A stretch of DNA of 64,000 nucleotides from Chlorokybus atmophyticus (lineage: Eukaryota > Streptophyta > Chlorokybophyceae > Chlorokybales > Chlorokybaceae), in NCBI GenBank assembly GCA_009103225.1, contig RHPI01001616.1, positions 639,446 through 703,445 on the forward strand, given 5' to 3'. How positions within the stretch are numbered: the stretch's first letter is position 1; each line of letters opens with the position of its first letter. Under the pieces are notes generated by a model, which was not told the origin of the DNA, ran no database searches, and worked only from the letters and a program-made list of their open reading frames with translations. A program made the translations under genes and the position numbers. Below are positions 29,477 to 40,862 of this stretch, in pieces.

Positions 29477-29512
29477 ACTCCGCAACCGTCTTAGCCAAGA
29501 CCGTTGCGGAGT
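29477..29512. repeat. 16-bp hairpin, AGCC loop
   Basis: ACTCCGCAACCGTCTT at 29477-29492 pairs with AAGACCGTTGCGGAGT at 29497-29512 with one mismatch. Confidence 0.8.
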
Positions 29513-29565
29513 GGTTTACTATCATAGTACTACAATGATTGTGTAGGACTCTTCAACAATAACCA

Positions 29566-29612
29566 CTTGCTGGCAAGTGCCTCACCATGAGGGTGAGGCA
29601 CTTGGCAGCAAG
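29566..29612. repeat. 21-bp hairpin, 5-nt loop
   Basis: 29566-29586 (starts CTTGCTGGCAAGTGC) pairs with 29592-29612 with a single mismatch. It lies 54 bp from the previous hairpin and just upstream of the histidine kinase coding exons. Confidence 0.85.
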
Positions 29613-29636
29613 TTACTAAGAGTAGACAATGTACAG

Positions 29637-32600
29637 CAGGCTCTTGCGACGACGCTTCACGCGCAGCCTCACCAGTTGCAGGTGTTAATAGAAGATGAAC
29701 TTCAACTCGAAGCTGACCATACGCTTTCTCCTTGCGGGTTCACTCCTCTCGCCAGTGAACCAGACTCCGGCAATCAGCACGCGGTACACTAGACACTATA
29801 CTATGCACACACGCATCAGCTGAGATGTTGAGTCTGGTTGCGGCTACGGGATGAATTGCAGTGTCTTTTGTCGTGCGTACAGGATGGTCGTCAGTGGCGA
29901 TGGGGAGCGTGTGGCCAACTACAACTGCACTCAATTTGGCTCAAGATAGCGCTGACTATTGCATTGATTGTCACCATTACATCGGGCGTGCCCTCCTTAA
30001 CGTTTTGGTGAGTACACATGCCTTGCACAGGAACCGTGCGGTTGATGCATGGAAACGCCTGCTGTGGTTCCAACAGATGTAAATCCAAAGCACGTGATGC
30101 TATGTTGGGTCAACGCAACCTGTGCTCAGACAGAGTTCTTCATGGCATTCATGTTATGTTGTCAATCAGGGCACTGACTTGGTAACACATCTACAGCTGG
30201 TGCATTGCGTATTATTCAACTTAGTCCTCAATTCTGTCACATAGCTGTCTCCAGCCTGCTACCTAGGCATTGATGCTTGATAATGTGTGTGGCAGGTTGA
30301 TGCTGCGGCATCAGTCCATCTCAGCCGTGCATACCCAACTAGAAGTGGTTGTGCTCAACCGCCAGCTGTCGCTGTTATCTCTGATCAACAGCACCGAGGC
30401 GACGGTCAACTTCTTGACACAGCGCCGCAGTCTTCTTCCCTTGCTGCATGACTATTTGATCACTAAAACCATCGATGACGACCACCTGCAAAGCCAGACG
30501 CGGCAGATCCTCGCCTCCAGCGCCATCAAGCTTGAGGCAGTCGTGGCGCTCAACGGCACCGTCATCTTGTCCAATGATGCCACGCGCTTAGTTGTCGGCC
30601 AGACAATTGACATGCTGGAGTTCCAACAGGTTTGTATCACTCTGCAGCTTGAGCATTGCAATGTTGTCCGCTCCTATGTGCACGTGCATACATGTCTGTG
30701 TGCATGTGCATACACACACGCGTGTGCGTTGTCCCCGCTGACAGTGCAAATGTTGAGTCCTTGTTAGCTGTGCAGGGTCGGGTACAAAACTCAATGGGCT
30801 TTCCTTACAAAACGCCGCAAAACACTTGGGAGGTAAGGGTGGGTGGCCCAATATGCATCCCTGTGGACCGGGCGGCATTGGACGCCACCGCCTCAACCCA
30901 AACGAAGCTCGTGGCTGTCGGCATCGTGTCGGCATCGGCGTCTGCCATGTATGACGTATTGCACAACAGGACTGGGCTGCAAAAGACTGGTCAGGTGGTG
31001 CTCGCCTCGCACGACGGGGATTACATCGACTTCATTATGCCGCCAAAGAATGCTGATGGCCTGAGACTGCCCGCTCGCTATGAAGGCAAGCCCATGCAGC
31101 TAGCTCTACTCGGACAAAGCGGGTCAATGATTACTACCAATTACGCGAATGTTGCTGTGGTGGCTCACTATCGTCCTCTTGGGTACGCTCGTATTACCAT
31201 TCTCAGAGCCTCCTGCTGCTTGCATGCGAAAGCTTGCTTGTCACTGCCGCAAATGCTGTCACACATTACACAGGTACCCATTCAACACTTCTGCTCTTGA
31301 GGCGTTTGCAGCAGCTGCTGCTGCTAACGGCAACTGCTTAATGGACAGTACCGCCATTGTTGGCAACAGCACCTGGGGCATGGTCAGTGGTGTCATGCCA
31401 TGACACCGCTTATCACTTGATCCAGCAGACCATTCATTTGCGGGATCAACATTGGGTGATAGTTTATCTCATCAACTCTTTGGTTCAGGTGTCAATGCAG
31501 GACAAGAGTGCGGCTTTCGAGCAGGTCAACCGGCTTCGTATCGTCATGGTCGTGGTGTATCTTTCTGTTGTAGCTCTCGGTGTGTTAGCGGCGCTGTGGT
31601 TGGCTCACCACATCACGCGTCCCGTCACGGCCCTCGCGTTGGCCGCCACGGCAATTGGGAAAGGCAACCTGCGCGCCCGCGCAGAGGTCAAGCAGAAGCA
31701 CAACGAGATCGGCCGCCTGGCCAAGACGTTCAACAGAATGGCGAGGCAACTGCAGCAAACTCACGCGCACCTTGAAACTTGCGTCGCACAACGCACCGAG
31801 CAGCTCGTGCATGCCAAGGGTCTCGCAGAGCAGGCGTCCGAGGCAAAGAGCGCATTCCTTGCCAACGTCTCGCATGAGATACGCACCCCGGTAAGCATAA
31901 GCTAAGGGGCTTGCTCCTCTGGGTCTAAGTAATTTCGATATCAAGAATTTGAGCTATTCAAGTTGTCAACCTGCAGTTGAACGGCGTGTTGGGGATGACG
32001 GAGCTGACTCTTGAGACGGATCTGAACCCGGAGCAGCGCGAGCTCCTGGCACTGGTAAGAGCCTAATTTTAGCAATTGTAATGTGTCTCACTTGCAATGA
32101 CATAGTGCCTTTGAGACAGAGTTAAGAAGTGGTTGAGGTTGTGTCCGTAGTTAGACCTTTCTGTTTATTGAACTGCTATTGGGGTAGCCCCTGCCCTTGA
32201 AACAAGTGCGAAGGTCAACATGCCGATGTTACGCTTCGAATGCCGTAACTGCAATTGTGTCTGGCTCAACTTGAGCAGCTCTCATGCAACATGTCACAGG
32301 TCAAGTCCTCTGCACTTCACCTGCTTCATCTTCTCAAGGACATCCTCGACTTTTCGCGAATGGAGGCGCACAGCAAGCAGAAGCATCAGCCTCATGCGCT
32401 GCCATCGGTGCCAAAACCGTGCGCGGAGTTCATCGTGGTGGACCGTCTAGAGCACGCGACGCAGATGCTTGGTGTCATGGCGCAAGCAAAGGGACTAGAG
32501 CTCATTTGTCGTGTGCATCCCGACGTGCCCGTACGCCTACGCGGCGACCCCGACCGACTCGTGCAGATCGCCGTCAACCTGCTGAGCAACGCGGTCAAGT

Positions 32601-34264
32601 TCACTGATGAAGGCCAGATCATAATGGATGTGTCTGTTGTCGTAAACAGCAGCAAGCACGGGAAGGATTCCAGCAAATTGGAGCTGCGCATATGCGTGCG
32701 CGATACCGGCATGGGCGTCCCCGACAATAAGAAGCACATCCTTTTCCAGCCCTTCTCACAGGTTTTAGGGGCACCGCATTGTGTTTGCTTTGGTCTAGTT
32801 CGCTCTGTGTGTGCTTGAAGTCTAATCCATGCTTGTATGAAGGTGGATCAGTCCAGCACGCGCAAGCACGGGGGTTCTGGGCTCGGGCTTGCTATATCTG
32901 CTCGCATCGCTGCAGATATGGGCGGGAACATGTGGATGGAAGATGTGTACCCGCATGGTGCCGCATTCTATTGCACGGCGGTCCTGGACGCTGTGCCCAC
33001 ACTTGAAGACGATGCTGTGCCAAGTTTCAGTGGCTTTTCCGTCCTCGTCGTGGATGACAACGCCTCCATGCGCAGTGTTCTGGCAGATATGCTCAGCAGT
33101 TGGGGCATCTCAGTCACGGCTGCTGCATGCGCCGATGAAGTGCTCAAGTTGGTCACGACGTTAAAGCAGTTTAAGCTGGCTTTAATTGATGCGGGCATGC
33201 CCGGCACAGATGGTTTCACATTGACAGAGACACTGAGGTCAGAGTGCCCGGACCTACCGGTGGTGCTGATGCTGACCTCCAGTGACATCATGCACGATGC
33301 CGCCCGGTGTCGACGGCTGCAAGTCTTTGGGTTCTTCCTGAAGGTAAGTGTGATGGATAGTTCACTATGTATGTGTACACGAACAACACGGCAAGAGTCC
33401 CATGGCTGATGACAAGCTTCCTGGGTTTGTTAGCCCATGCGGAGGTCGCTGGTGCTGCGGTTGGTTCGCAAGGCCGAGTGGCTACCACCGACAGCACCCG
33501 CAGAGTCATCAGGACAGCGGCTGCCAAAGTCATTGGACTTAAAAGTTGATCACGAGGAGGCCAAAGAGAAAAGTAGCACACGCCAGAGCCAAGGTGTCTC
33601 TCTCAACGTGTTACTGGTAGAAGACAACAAGCTCAATGTGATGCTGGCAGTGCGGCTGATGCAGCAAGCGGGTCATCGCTCCACTGTGGCCAACCACGGC
33701 CGCAAAGCCGTTGAGCTTTTTATCAAAGGGAGCTACGATGTCATCCTCATGGACATACAGATGCCCATCATGGATGGCCTCGAAGCTACTATGCGGATAC
33801 GCGAGCTTGAGATCGAGCTCGGCAAGCCGGCAAGCCCTATCATGTGAGTTTCTGCTTGCATGCAGCTCATCTCAGACTTAACGTGCATCTTGCATGGCCT
33901 ATTGTGATGGTGAGGGGAACGTTTGCAGCGCCATGACTGCGCATGCAATGCCTGGCGACAAGGAGAGGTGTCTGTCTGCAGGCATGGATGGTGAGACTGC
34001 CATCATGTTCTGCGCAGCTTCGCTTTGGATTTCCATATACCTGCACTTCCCAATGCCCGTCATTATCAACAGCAAGTTATTCGCGCAGGCTACTTGACCA
34101 AGCCAATCTCTGCAAACGAACTCACGCTGCTGCTATCCACGCTGGTACTCTCGCCCCTTGCATCCCACAAAGCAGGCACTTACTCAGCACAGTGTTCACC
34201 CACAGACTTGTCTAGCAAAAGCATACCACCTGATAAACTCAAAGCATGCGCAACCCCTTGCTGA
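29637..34264 (+). CDS. Membrane-bound hybrid histidine kinase with two receiver domains
   Basis: Exons: 29637-29783 (probable), 29883-30007, 30296-30629, 30776-31182, 31274-31382, 31429-31890, 31977-32054, 32300-32761, 32843-33343, 33434-33843, 33929-33990 and 34089-34264. All join in phase to about 1090 aa. The start codon lies in an unseen upstream exon. Order: TM1 (about 68-86), an extracellular sensor of about 320 residues, TM2 (412-433), HAMP, HisKA with His523 in SHEIRTP, HATPase with N box NLLSNAVKFT and G boxes DTGMGV and GSGLGL, receiver 1 with Asp824 (ALIDAGMP), and receiver 2 with Asp982 (ILMDIQMP) and the signalling Lys in GYLTKP. It should autophosphorylate and pass phosphate to a histidine phosphotransfer protein. 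The ligand is unknown; there is no CHASE motif. Intron 31383-31428 would be only 46 bp; otherwise there is a frameshift there. Confidence 0.88.
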
Positions 34265-34904
34265 ATGCAGTGGCCCATCAATAGGCGGGTTAGGCAGGCC
34301 CAATAGGTGTACAGAGTAGTGGCTCCTGCAGAGTAGTGGCTTCTGTCTAGTAGAGACAGGAGCGGGACAACATTAGGGCCAATGACTTAAGGTTGTAACT
34401 TGATATAGGCCACCGCCATAGTCGTTCATGTTCTGGCTGCGGGGTGCTACAGCCAGTGCCGCCCGACTGATAGGCAGTTAATCAATGTCGTGTCATACCT
34501 CATGGATGCCCTTGCTGCTACCCAGATACATATCATATGCTATCATGACATGTGTGTGTTATGTACCAATGGTTTGCCAATGCATTGTCAAGTTTTATGT
34601 TGACCGCATTCGCATCATAGCATGGCTTCTCAAGTTTGCGTACATTTGAGAAGGTGTGGCTTAGGAAACGTTATTTTTTGTTGTTTATAGCCAAATTATA
34701 AGCGTGATAAGTCAGCAATAGCCACATTGGCTCATTATAGCTACTTTGATTGAAGGCTAAATCGGTTAATGTAATTCACAACCTTCACATAATGATGCCA
34801 CCGAACCATAGTTGTGATATGTAGGTGACTCGTATGCAATCCATAGCAATCTGAAACGCAATGCTAGCTCATATTGCACTACTATTATACAAATAACAAT
34901 GTGC
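34265..34904. other. Intergenic spacer
   Basis: An AT-rich spacer between the histidine kinase stop and the left target-site duplication of the gypsy element. No gene is seen. Confidence 0.6.
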
Positions 34905-34909
34905 ATGAT

Positions 34910-35484
34910 TGTAACAGTCAAGGCCAAATTTTGTGATTGTCATGGCCGTTTTAGGCCTTATTTGTAAAGTACATGTTTTTTATGACTTGTGGCGGATATC
35001 GGCGAGTTATGAATCTGCCGCGGATATCAACCGGGGCCCAAGACCAGCAGCAAATTAGGAGATCTTTGGTGCGTTGAAAAGGTCTAGAAGTGTACTACAA
35101 GATTCTGCAATTATATCTTAGCTTCTAGTTCCGTCTAGCGCTAGAATCGTCTAGACAGTAGCATGTGCAGACTGGTAGGTATAAAAGTGACATTCTACAA
35201 CTTGCAATACAACCTTTAGCTCCCTAGTTTCTGGTGTGCAAGCTTGGTGGTGGCTAGCAGGGGTTGCTAGCGTGTGTCCACTGGTGTGTGCTTGCTTGTG
35301 TGACGATCCAAGGCGCTACACAAGTCGGTGTGTAGCTTCGAGCGCATGCGCGTGCGTACGCGAGTGGCGGGGCGCGCGTGTGTGCTTGGCATAGGGGGCA
35401 AGGTTCCGGTGTGAATACCGTGTCTTAGTGAGAGGGTTGTTGATTGGACCAACTCACAGGTGACAAGGCACGAGCACCGTCACA
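34910..35484 (+). repeat. Gypsy 5' LTR (575 bp, internally deleted)
   Basis: TATAAAAG at 35180-35187 is the likely promoter. Compared with the 3' LTR it lacks about 97 bp between two GACCAG-like short repeats near 35045; the solo LTR at 46428 retains that segment, so this is a deletion here. Confidence 0.9.
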
Positions 35485-35486
35485 AC

Positions 35487-35502
35487 TGGTATCGGAGCAC
35501 GG
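35487..35502 (+). promoter_or_regulatory. Primer-binding site (initiator tRNA-Met type)
   Basis: TGGTATCGGAGCACGG begins 2 bases after the 5' LTR. The TRIM at 882-1486 uses the same TGGTATCGGAG core. Confidence 0.85.
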
Positions 35503-35578
35503 TTTACGAAGGTGAGAGAGGAAGTGTGTCGGCGTTTACACTTTTCATTCGGAAGCGGAGTGTAGTGTGTTAGTGGAG

Positions 35579-36505
35579 ATGGAGGATGCTCGCATGGAAG
35601 AGCTTCAAGCTGCTATCTTAGCATTAAGAGAAGAGCTTCATCACACGCAAGCGGCGGCACAAGCACAACGCGCGGCGTATGAGCATGCGATGGCGCGTGT
35701 ACAAATTTCCATGGCATCAAACTCGCGCGTGCATGTGAAGGTGCCAAAGCCCAAGCCATTCAGGGGTCAACGTGATGGAGATGCAGTGGATGAATGGATT
35801 TTTCAAGTATCGTCTTGGTTGAAGCTCACGGAGGTGCCCACGCATCTGCACGTGGAGGTTGCAGCGACATTGCTTGAAGGTGCAGCACTTGTGTGGTGGA
35901 GGCATCGATGTACGCGTGTTGCAAACGGGTTGGCGCTACCATTGACCACCATGGAAGAGTTGGCACTGGAGGTCAGGCATCAATTTGTTCCCGTTGAGAG
36001 CGTGAAGGCCGCACGCGACAAACTTGCAGCCCTTGTGCAAATGGGGTCGGTGATGGCGTAAACGGCCGCGTTTCAGCGATTGGTGATGTCCATACCCAAT
36101 ATGACGGAGGAGGAGCAGCTGGACAGGTATACACGTGGGTTAAAACCTTTGGGGCGTAAAGAAGTGGAGCTACGGGACCCAAAGACACTCGCGGAGGCTA
36201 TACGCATCGCGGAGCGTCTCGACGCGTTGTACTTCAAGTCCACCACAAGAAACACTGACTGGAGGCAAAGGCATGGTGATCAGCCCCGGGGAGGCTTTCA
36301 ACATGCATGGAGACGAGGAGAACCAAGTTTAGCACTTGCCAATGGAGGTGGAGCTGACGCTGGGCCTGCACCAATGGAGGTGGGTGCCATACACACGCAT
36401 GGAAGTGAGGCGAAGCACGGCGGACGTGGTGAAAGAGGTAAAGGTGTGCGCAAGTGTTATGCGTGTGGGTCGACGGAGCATTTGGCGTACGGATGCCCCA
36501 AATGA
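35579..36505 (+). pseudogene. gag: Gypsy gag with premature stop
   Basis: The frame from ATG 35579 has a coiled N-terminus and the retrotransposon capsid pattern (KPFRG, then a Trp-rich region VWWRH). It is broken by TAA at 36059-36061 and continues in the same frame to a CCHC zinc knuckle, CYACGSTEHLAYGC, before TGA at 36503. Gag packages element RNA; this copy would be truncated before the knuckle. Confidence 0.85.
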
Positions 36506-36660
36506 AGCACGCAAAGGCCAACACCGGATGGCAACCCTCGCCGTGATCGTCGCTTCAACACCATGGAGCAAAATAGCGTGGAGCAGGAAAACGACTTCCC
36601 CCAGTAGGTGAGGAGGCTACTGCTGGGGATAGGAAGGAGCCTCATGCACGGACGGATGCT

Positions 36661-39600
36661 GTGACATTTCCATTGAAGAAGCAAAAGGAGATGACTTTGA
36701 ACGTGCCAATGGTGGTGAGTTATGCAAACGAGGAGACAACAAAGTACTTTGGGCTTCGAGCACACATTTGCGATGACCAAGGACGATGGAGAGAGTGCAA
36801 GCTCATGATTGATAGCGGTGCCAACAGCAACTTCATGAGTATTAATATCGCGCGGCGTTACGGTTGGCTTTCGTCATTACGAGGAGGTGAAGTGAAGCTC
36901 GCTGATGGAGAGCCACCCTCTGGAGGTGATGGGGCTGCGTTTATGACCAAAGAGTTGTGCGTTCGCATTGGGAAGATGAGAGGAGAACATGCGATTTTGC
37001 TGCATCACCCTACGGAACGGGTTTGACGGGATATTGGGACTACCGTGACTATGGCAACATAATCCATCCATTAATTGGAGGAAGCGCGCGCTCACCATCG
37101 AAGGAAATGGTGAAGAATCCATTCAAGCTGCGTCGGACGTCATCGAGGCGCGGCACGCACAATCAGGTGGTACAACAATTGCCCAGATCTGTTATGTGCA
37201 ATTGAGGAAGTTATTGTCTCCACGCAAGGCAAAGGCTGCATGGTTGTGCATGGTGCGCGAAAACACTGCAAAGTCAGCACCAGAGCTGAGTGACGATGTT
37301 AAGACGGCTACGATGGACCCCGAGGTGTGTAAACTTGTTAAAAAATACCAAGATATCATGGTGGACGGACTTCCATCTGGTCTACCACCTTCATGGAGCG
37401 TATAGACCACCGTGTGGAGCTGATTGAGGGCGTGCACAAGCCACCGTATCGACCCGTATACAAGTTGTCACCTTTGGAGCTGGAAGAGGCCGAGAGGCAG
37501 GTGGCGGACTTGCTGAAAAGAAGCTACATCAGGCCTAGTAAGTCCCCCTATGGTGCACCTATTTTGTTTGTACGAAAGAAGAACGGGAGCTTGCGCATGT
37601 GCGTCGACTACCGAGCTCTTAACAACATCACGAAGAGGAATTGCTTTCCACTCCCACGTATCGACGAGTTGCTGGAGCAATTGCAAGGTGCGCAGTACTT
37701 CACAACACTTGATCTTGCTGGAGGTTAAACCAAATCCGCATCGCGCCCGAGGATGTGGAGAAAACAGCCTCTAACACACGTTATGGGCACTACGAGTGGT
37801 TGGTCATGTCCTTCGGACTTACGAATGCACCGGCAACATTTCAAACGCTTATGAACAGCGTTTTTGCTGACTTGATTGGTAAGGGAATCCTCGTGTACCT
37901 CGACGACATTTTTGTGTACGCGAAAACAAAGGAGGAGCACGTGGCACTTCTACGGCGCGTGTTGCAGCGTTTGCGCGAACACAAGTTGTACGCCCAGCTA
38001 CAAAAGTGCAAATTCTTGCTTCGAGAGGTGGAGTACCTAGGCCACATTGTGTCGCATGAAGGCATCAAGCCGGACCTCAACAAAGTGCAGGTGGTGCGCG
38101 AGTGGGCTTCCCCAACCAACGTAAAGGAGGTGATGTTCTTTTTAAGCCTTGCGGGGTATTATCGCAAGTTTATCATGGGGTTTTCGCGCATAGCTGCTCC
38201 CTTGACTGCCCTACTCAAGAAGGGAAAGCGTTGGAGCTGGTCAGCAACAGAGGAACATGCATTTGCTGCGTTGAAGAAGGCGCTGACGGAGGCACCAGTC
38301 CTGGCTCACCCCGACATGGAAAAGACATTTATTTTGGCTTGCGACGCGTCCGACACAGCCGTAGGAGCTGTTTTGCAGCAAGACCATGGCAACGGCCTTC
38401 AACCAGTAGCATTCTTCAGCAAGAAGATGAGTGGTGCGGAGCTGAATTACCCCATGCACGAGAAGGAACTTTTAGCGCAAGTCATGGCGCTACGACAATG
38501 GCGCGTTTTTTTGGAAGGCAAAAAGTTCGTGCTTGAGACGGATCACTCTCCACTGAGGTACAAACACAACCTCATCTAAGTCGCAGACAAGCTTGATGGC
38601 TTGAGTTCTTTCAACTTTTTGACTTCGATATCAAGTACAAGCCCGGTACGTCAAATGGTGTTGCTGACGCGCTGAGCCGGCTTAATGCAATTGAGGCCCT
38701 GGCTCAAGTGCAGCCCGAGTGGACCGACCAGATACGGCAAGTGCTTCGTGAAGACACGGAGGGTATGAAAGTGTTGCAAGAGCTGGAAAATGCAGATACG
38801 GACACAAGTGGGCATTGGTCAATGCGCGACGGGCTGCTTTGGCACCACGGGTGCTGGTACATCCCCAACGTCGCGCATATCCGTGTGAAGTTGCTGAAGG
38901 AAGCACAACGTGCCCATTGCTGGTCACCAAGGGTTGGAGAGGACTTTGGCAAGCTTGAAGCAGCGTTTCTATTGGCGAGAGATGCATCGCGATGTGCGCG
39001 ACTACGTGGCGTTGTGCGACGCATGCCAAAGGGTGAAGGCAAGCAACCAAAAGCCAGGTGGGTTGCTGCAACCTCTCCCTGTGCCATTATCCAAGTGGGA
39101 GCAAGTTACCATGGACTTTATCACGGGGCTACCAAAGACAAAAGGAGGATACGACGATATACTTATGTTCGTCGACAAAACCAGCAAAATAGTACGCTTG
39201 GCACCGTGTAGTGAGTCTTGCACGGCACCGGAGGCAGCACGCTTGTTCGTGTAGCATGTGTTTCGCTCTCATGGATTACCACAAAGCATTGTGAGTGATC
39301 GCGACCCGCGCTTTACAAGTAAGTTTTGGGAGGCGCTGCATGTGCATTTGGTTCCACACTGAAGTTTAGCACGGCATTCCACCCACAAACTGATGGGCAA
39401 ACGGAGCGGGCTAACCGTGTAATCGAGGACATGCTGCGTTGCTACGTTAACGCGCGACAAGACAATTGGGCGGAGCTGCTTGAGTTGGTGGAGTTTGCGA
39501 TCAACAACCACCACAATGCAAGCACAGGTGCCACTCCCTTCCTTATGAACTACGGGCAACATCTATTGACACCGTTGACGGCATGGCCACCGCAACGACA

Positions 39601-40189
39601 TGACGTGCGTGTGGAGGCAACCAATGACTTCCTTACAAAGTGCGCGGACATTAATAAGGCAGCTAGGGAGGCGCTATTGGTGGCACAAAATCGGCAGAAG
39701 CAGTACGCGGACGCGCATTGCCGACACCTCACGTTTCAGGAAGGCGACATTGTGTTACTCTCCGCGAAGCACGTACAGGTGCGTACGGGAGTTCGCAAGC
39801 TGAATGAACGCTGGTTGGGACCATTTAAGGTCAGCAAAGTTGTCTCGGACGTGGCGTACAAGCTGGAGCTACCCGACACCATGCGTGTGCACCTCGTTTT
39901 TCACGTCTCCCTTCTGAAAGCATATCGAGGACAACCGCCAGAAAGGCCGCCCCCCAAAGTTGGCACGGACGGTGAACCAGAGTGGGAGGTAGAAGACATT
40001 CTTGGTGAGAAGTTTGTGCATGGCGTACGCAAGTTCTTAGTGAAATGGAAGGGCTATCCGTTGCATGAAGCATCATGGGAGCCAGAGGCACACTTGACTA
40101 ATGCTCGAGACGTTGTGCGTGACTATCTTGCTCGACAACATCCTCGCGAGCTTCGAGGACGAAGCTCACCTATGGGGGGAGGAGTGTAA
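36661..40189 (+). pseudogene. pol: Gypsy pol (PR-RT-RNaseH-IN-chromodomain) with frameshifts
   Basis: Aspartic protease motif LMIDSGANS is near 36805. Reverse transcriptase runs 37393-38120 with catalytic VYLDDIF near 37893. RNase H follows (LACDASDTAVGAVL near 38335). The integrase zinc-binding and DDE parts lie at about 38900-39500 (YVALCDACQRVK; later [14 protein letters not shown]). The C-terminal chromodomain ([12 protein letters not shown]... [16 protein letters not shown]) is at 39975-40090. The reading frame changes at least five times (for example near 37026, 37400, 37728, 38580, 38910 and 39350) and an in-frame TAG lies near 39252. The chromodomain is known to direct integration to heterochromatin in related elements. 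Confidence 0.9.
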
Positions 40190-40857
40190 TAATCAAGGCC
40201 AAATTTTGTGATTTTCATGGCCATTTTAGGCCTTATTTGTGAGGTATCATATTTTTCATGACTTGTGGCGGATATCGGCGAGTTGCGAGTCTGCCGCGGA
40301 TATCGACCGGGGCCCCAAGACCAGTCCGGAAGGTGCCAGAAAACGGAGGGCTAGTCGAGAAGGGCTTGACCAGATTTCTGGAAGGGCCTGGCGCCAAGTA
40401 GTATAACTTGACCATATGAGCAGCAAATTAGGAGATCTTTGGTGCGTTGGAAAGGTCTAGAAGTGTACTACAAGATCCCGCAATTATATCTTAGCTTCTA
40501 GTTCCGTCTAGCGCTAGAATCGTCTAGACAGTAGCATGTGCAGACTGGTAGGTATAAAAGTGACATTCTACAACTTGCAATACAACCTTTAGCTCCCTAG
40601 TTTCTGGTGTGCAAGCTTGGTGGTGGCTAGCAGGGGTTGCTTGCGTGTGTCCACCGGTGTGTGCTTGCTTGTGTGACGATCCAAGGCGCTACACAAGTCG
40701 GTGTGTAGCTTCGAGCGCATGCGCGTGCGTACGCGAGTGGCGGGGCGCGCGTGTGTGCTTGGCAGAGGGGGCAAGGTTCCGGTGTGAATACCGTGTCTTG
40801 GTGAGAGGGTTGTTGATTGGACCAACTCACAGGTGACAAGGCACGAGCACCGCCACA
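40185..40857 (+). repeat. Gypsy 3' LTR (673 bp)
   Basis: Carries TATAAAAG at 40553-40560 and the roughly 97-bp segment missing from the 5' LTR, which includes the CCAGATTTCTGG palindrome. Confidence 0.92.
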
Positions 40858-40862
40858 ATGAT

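Larger units (their letters stand above)
34910..40857 (+). mobile_element. Full-length Ty3/gypsy chromovirus, decayed
   Basis: The element has LTRs at 34910-35484 and 40185-40857, both starting TGTAA and ending CACA. It is flanked by a perfect ATGAT duplication (34905-34909 and 40858-40862). The primer site TGGTATCGGAGCACGG starts at 35487, 2 bases after the LTR. A purine tract (TATGGGGGGAGGAG) ends at 40184. Between them lie gag, protease, reverse transcriptase, RNase H, integrase and a chromodomain in the order of Ty3/gypsy chromoviruses. Gag has an in-frame stop and pol has several frame changes, so this copy cannot be autonomous. The 5' LTR is about 97 bp shorter than the 3' LTR. Confidence 0.95.

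Noticed and set aside
29637-34264. Bacterial contamination as source of the histidine kinase
   Set aside because: It has about eleven GT-AG introns with consistent phases.
35140-35160. Heat-shock-element array in the gypsy LTR
   Set aside because: GAA/TTC triplets occur but not in the required alternating 5-bp register.
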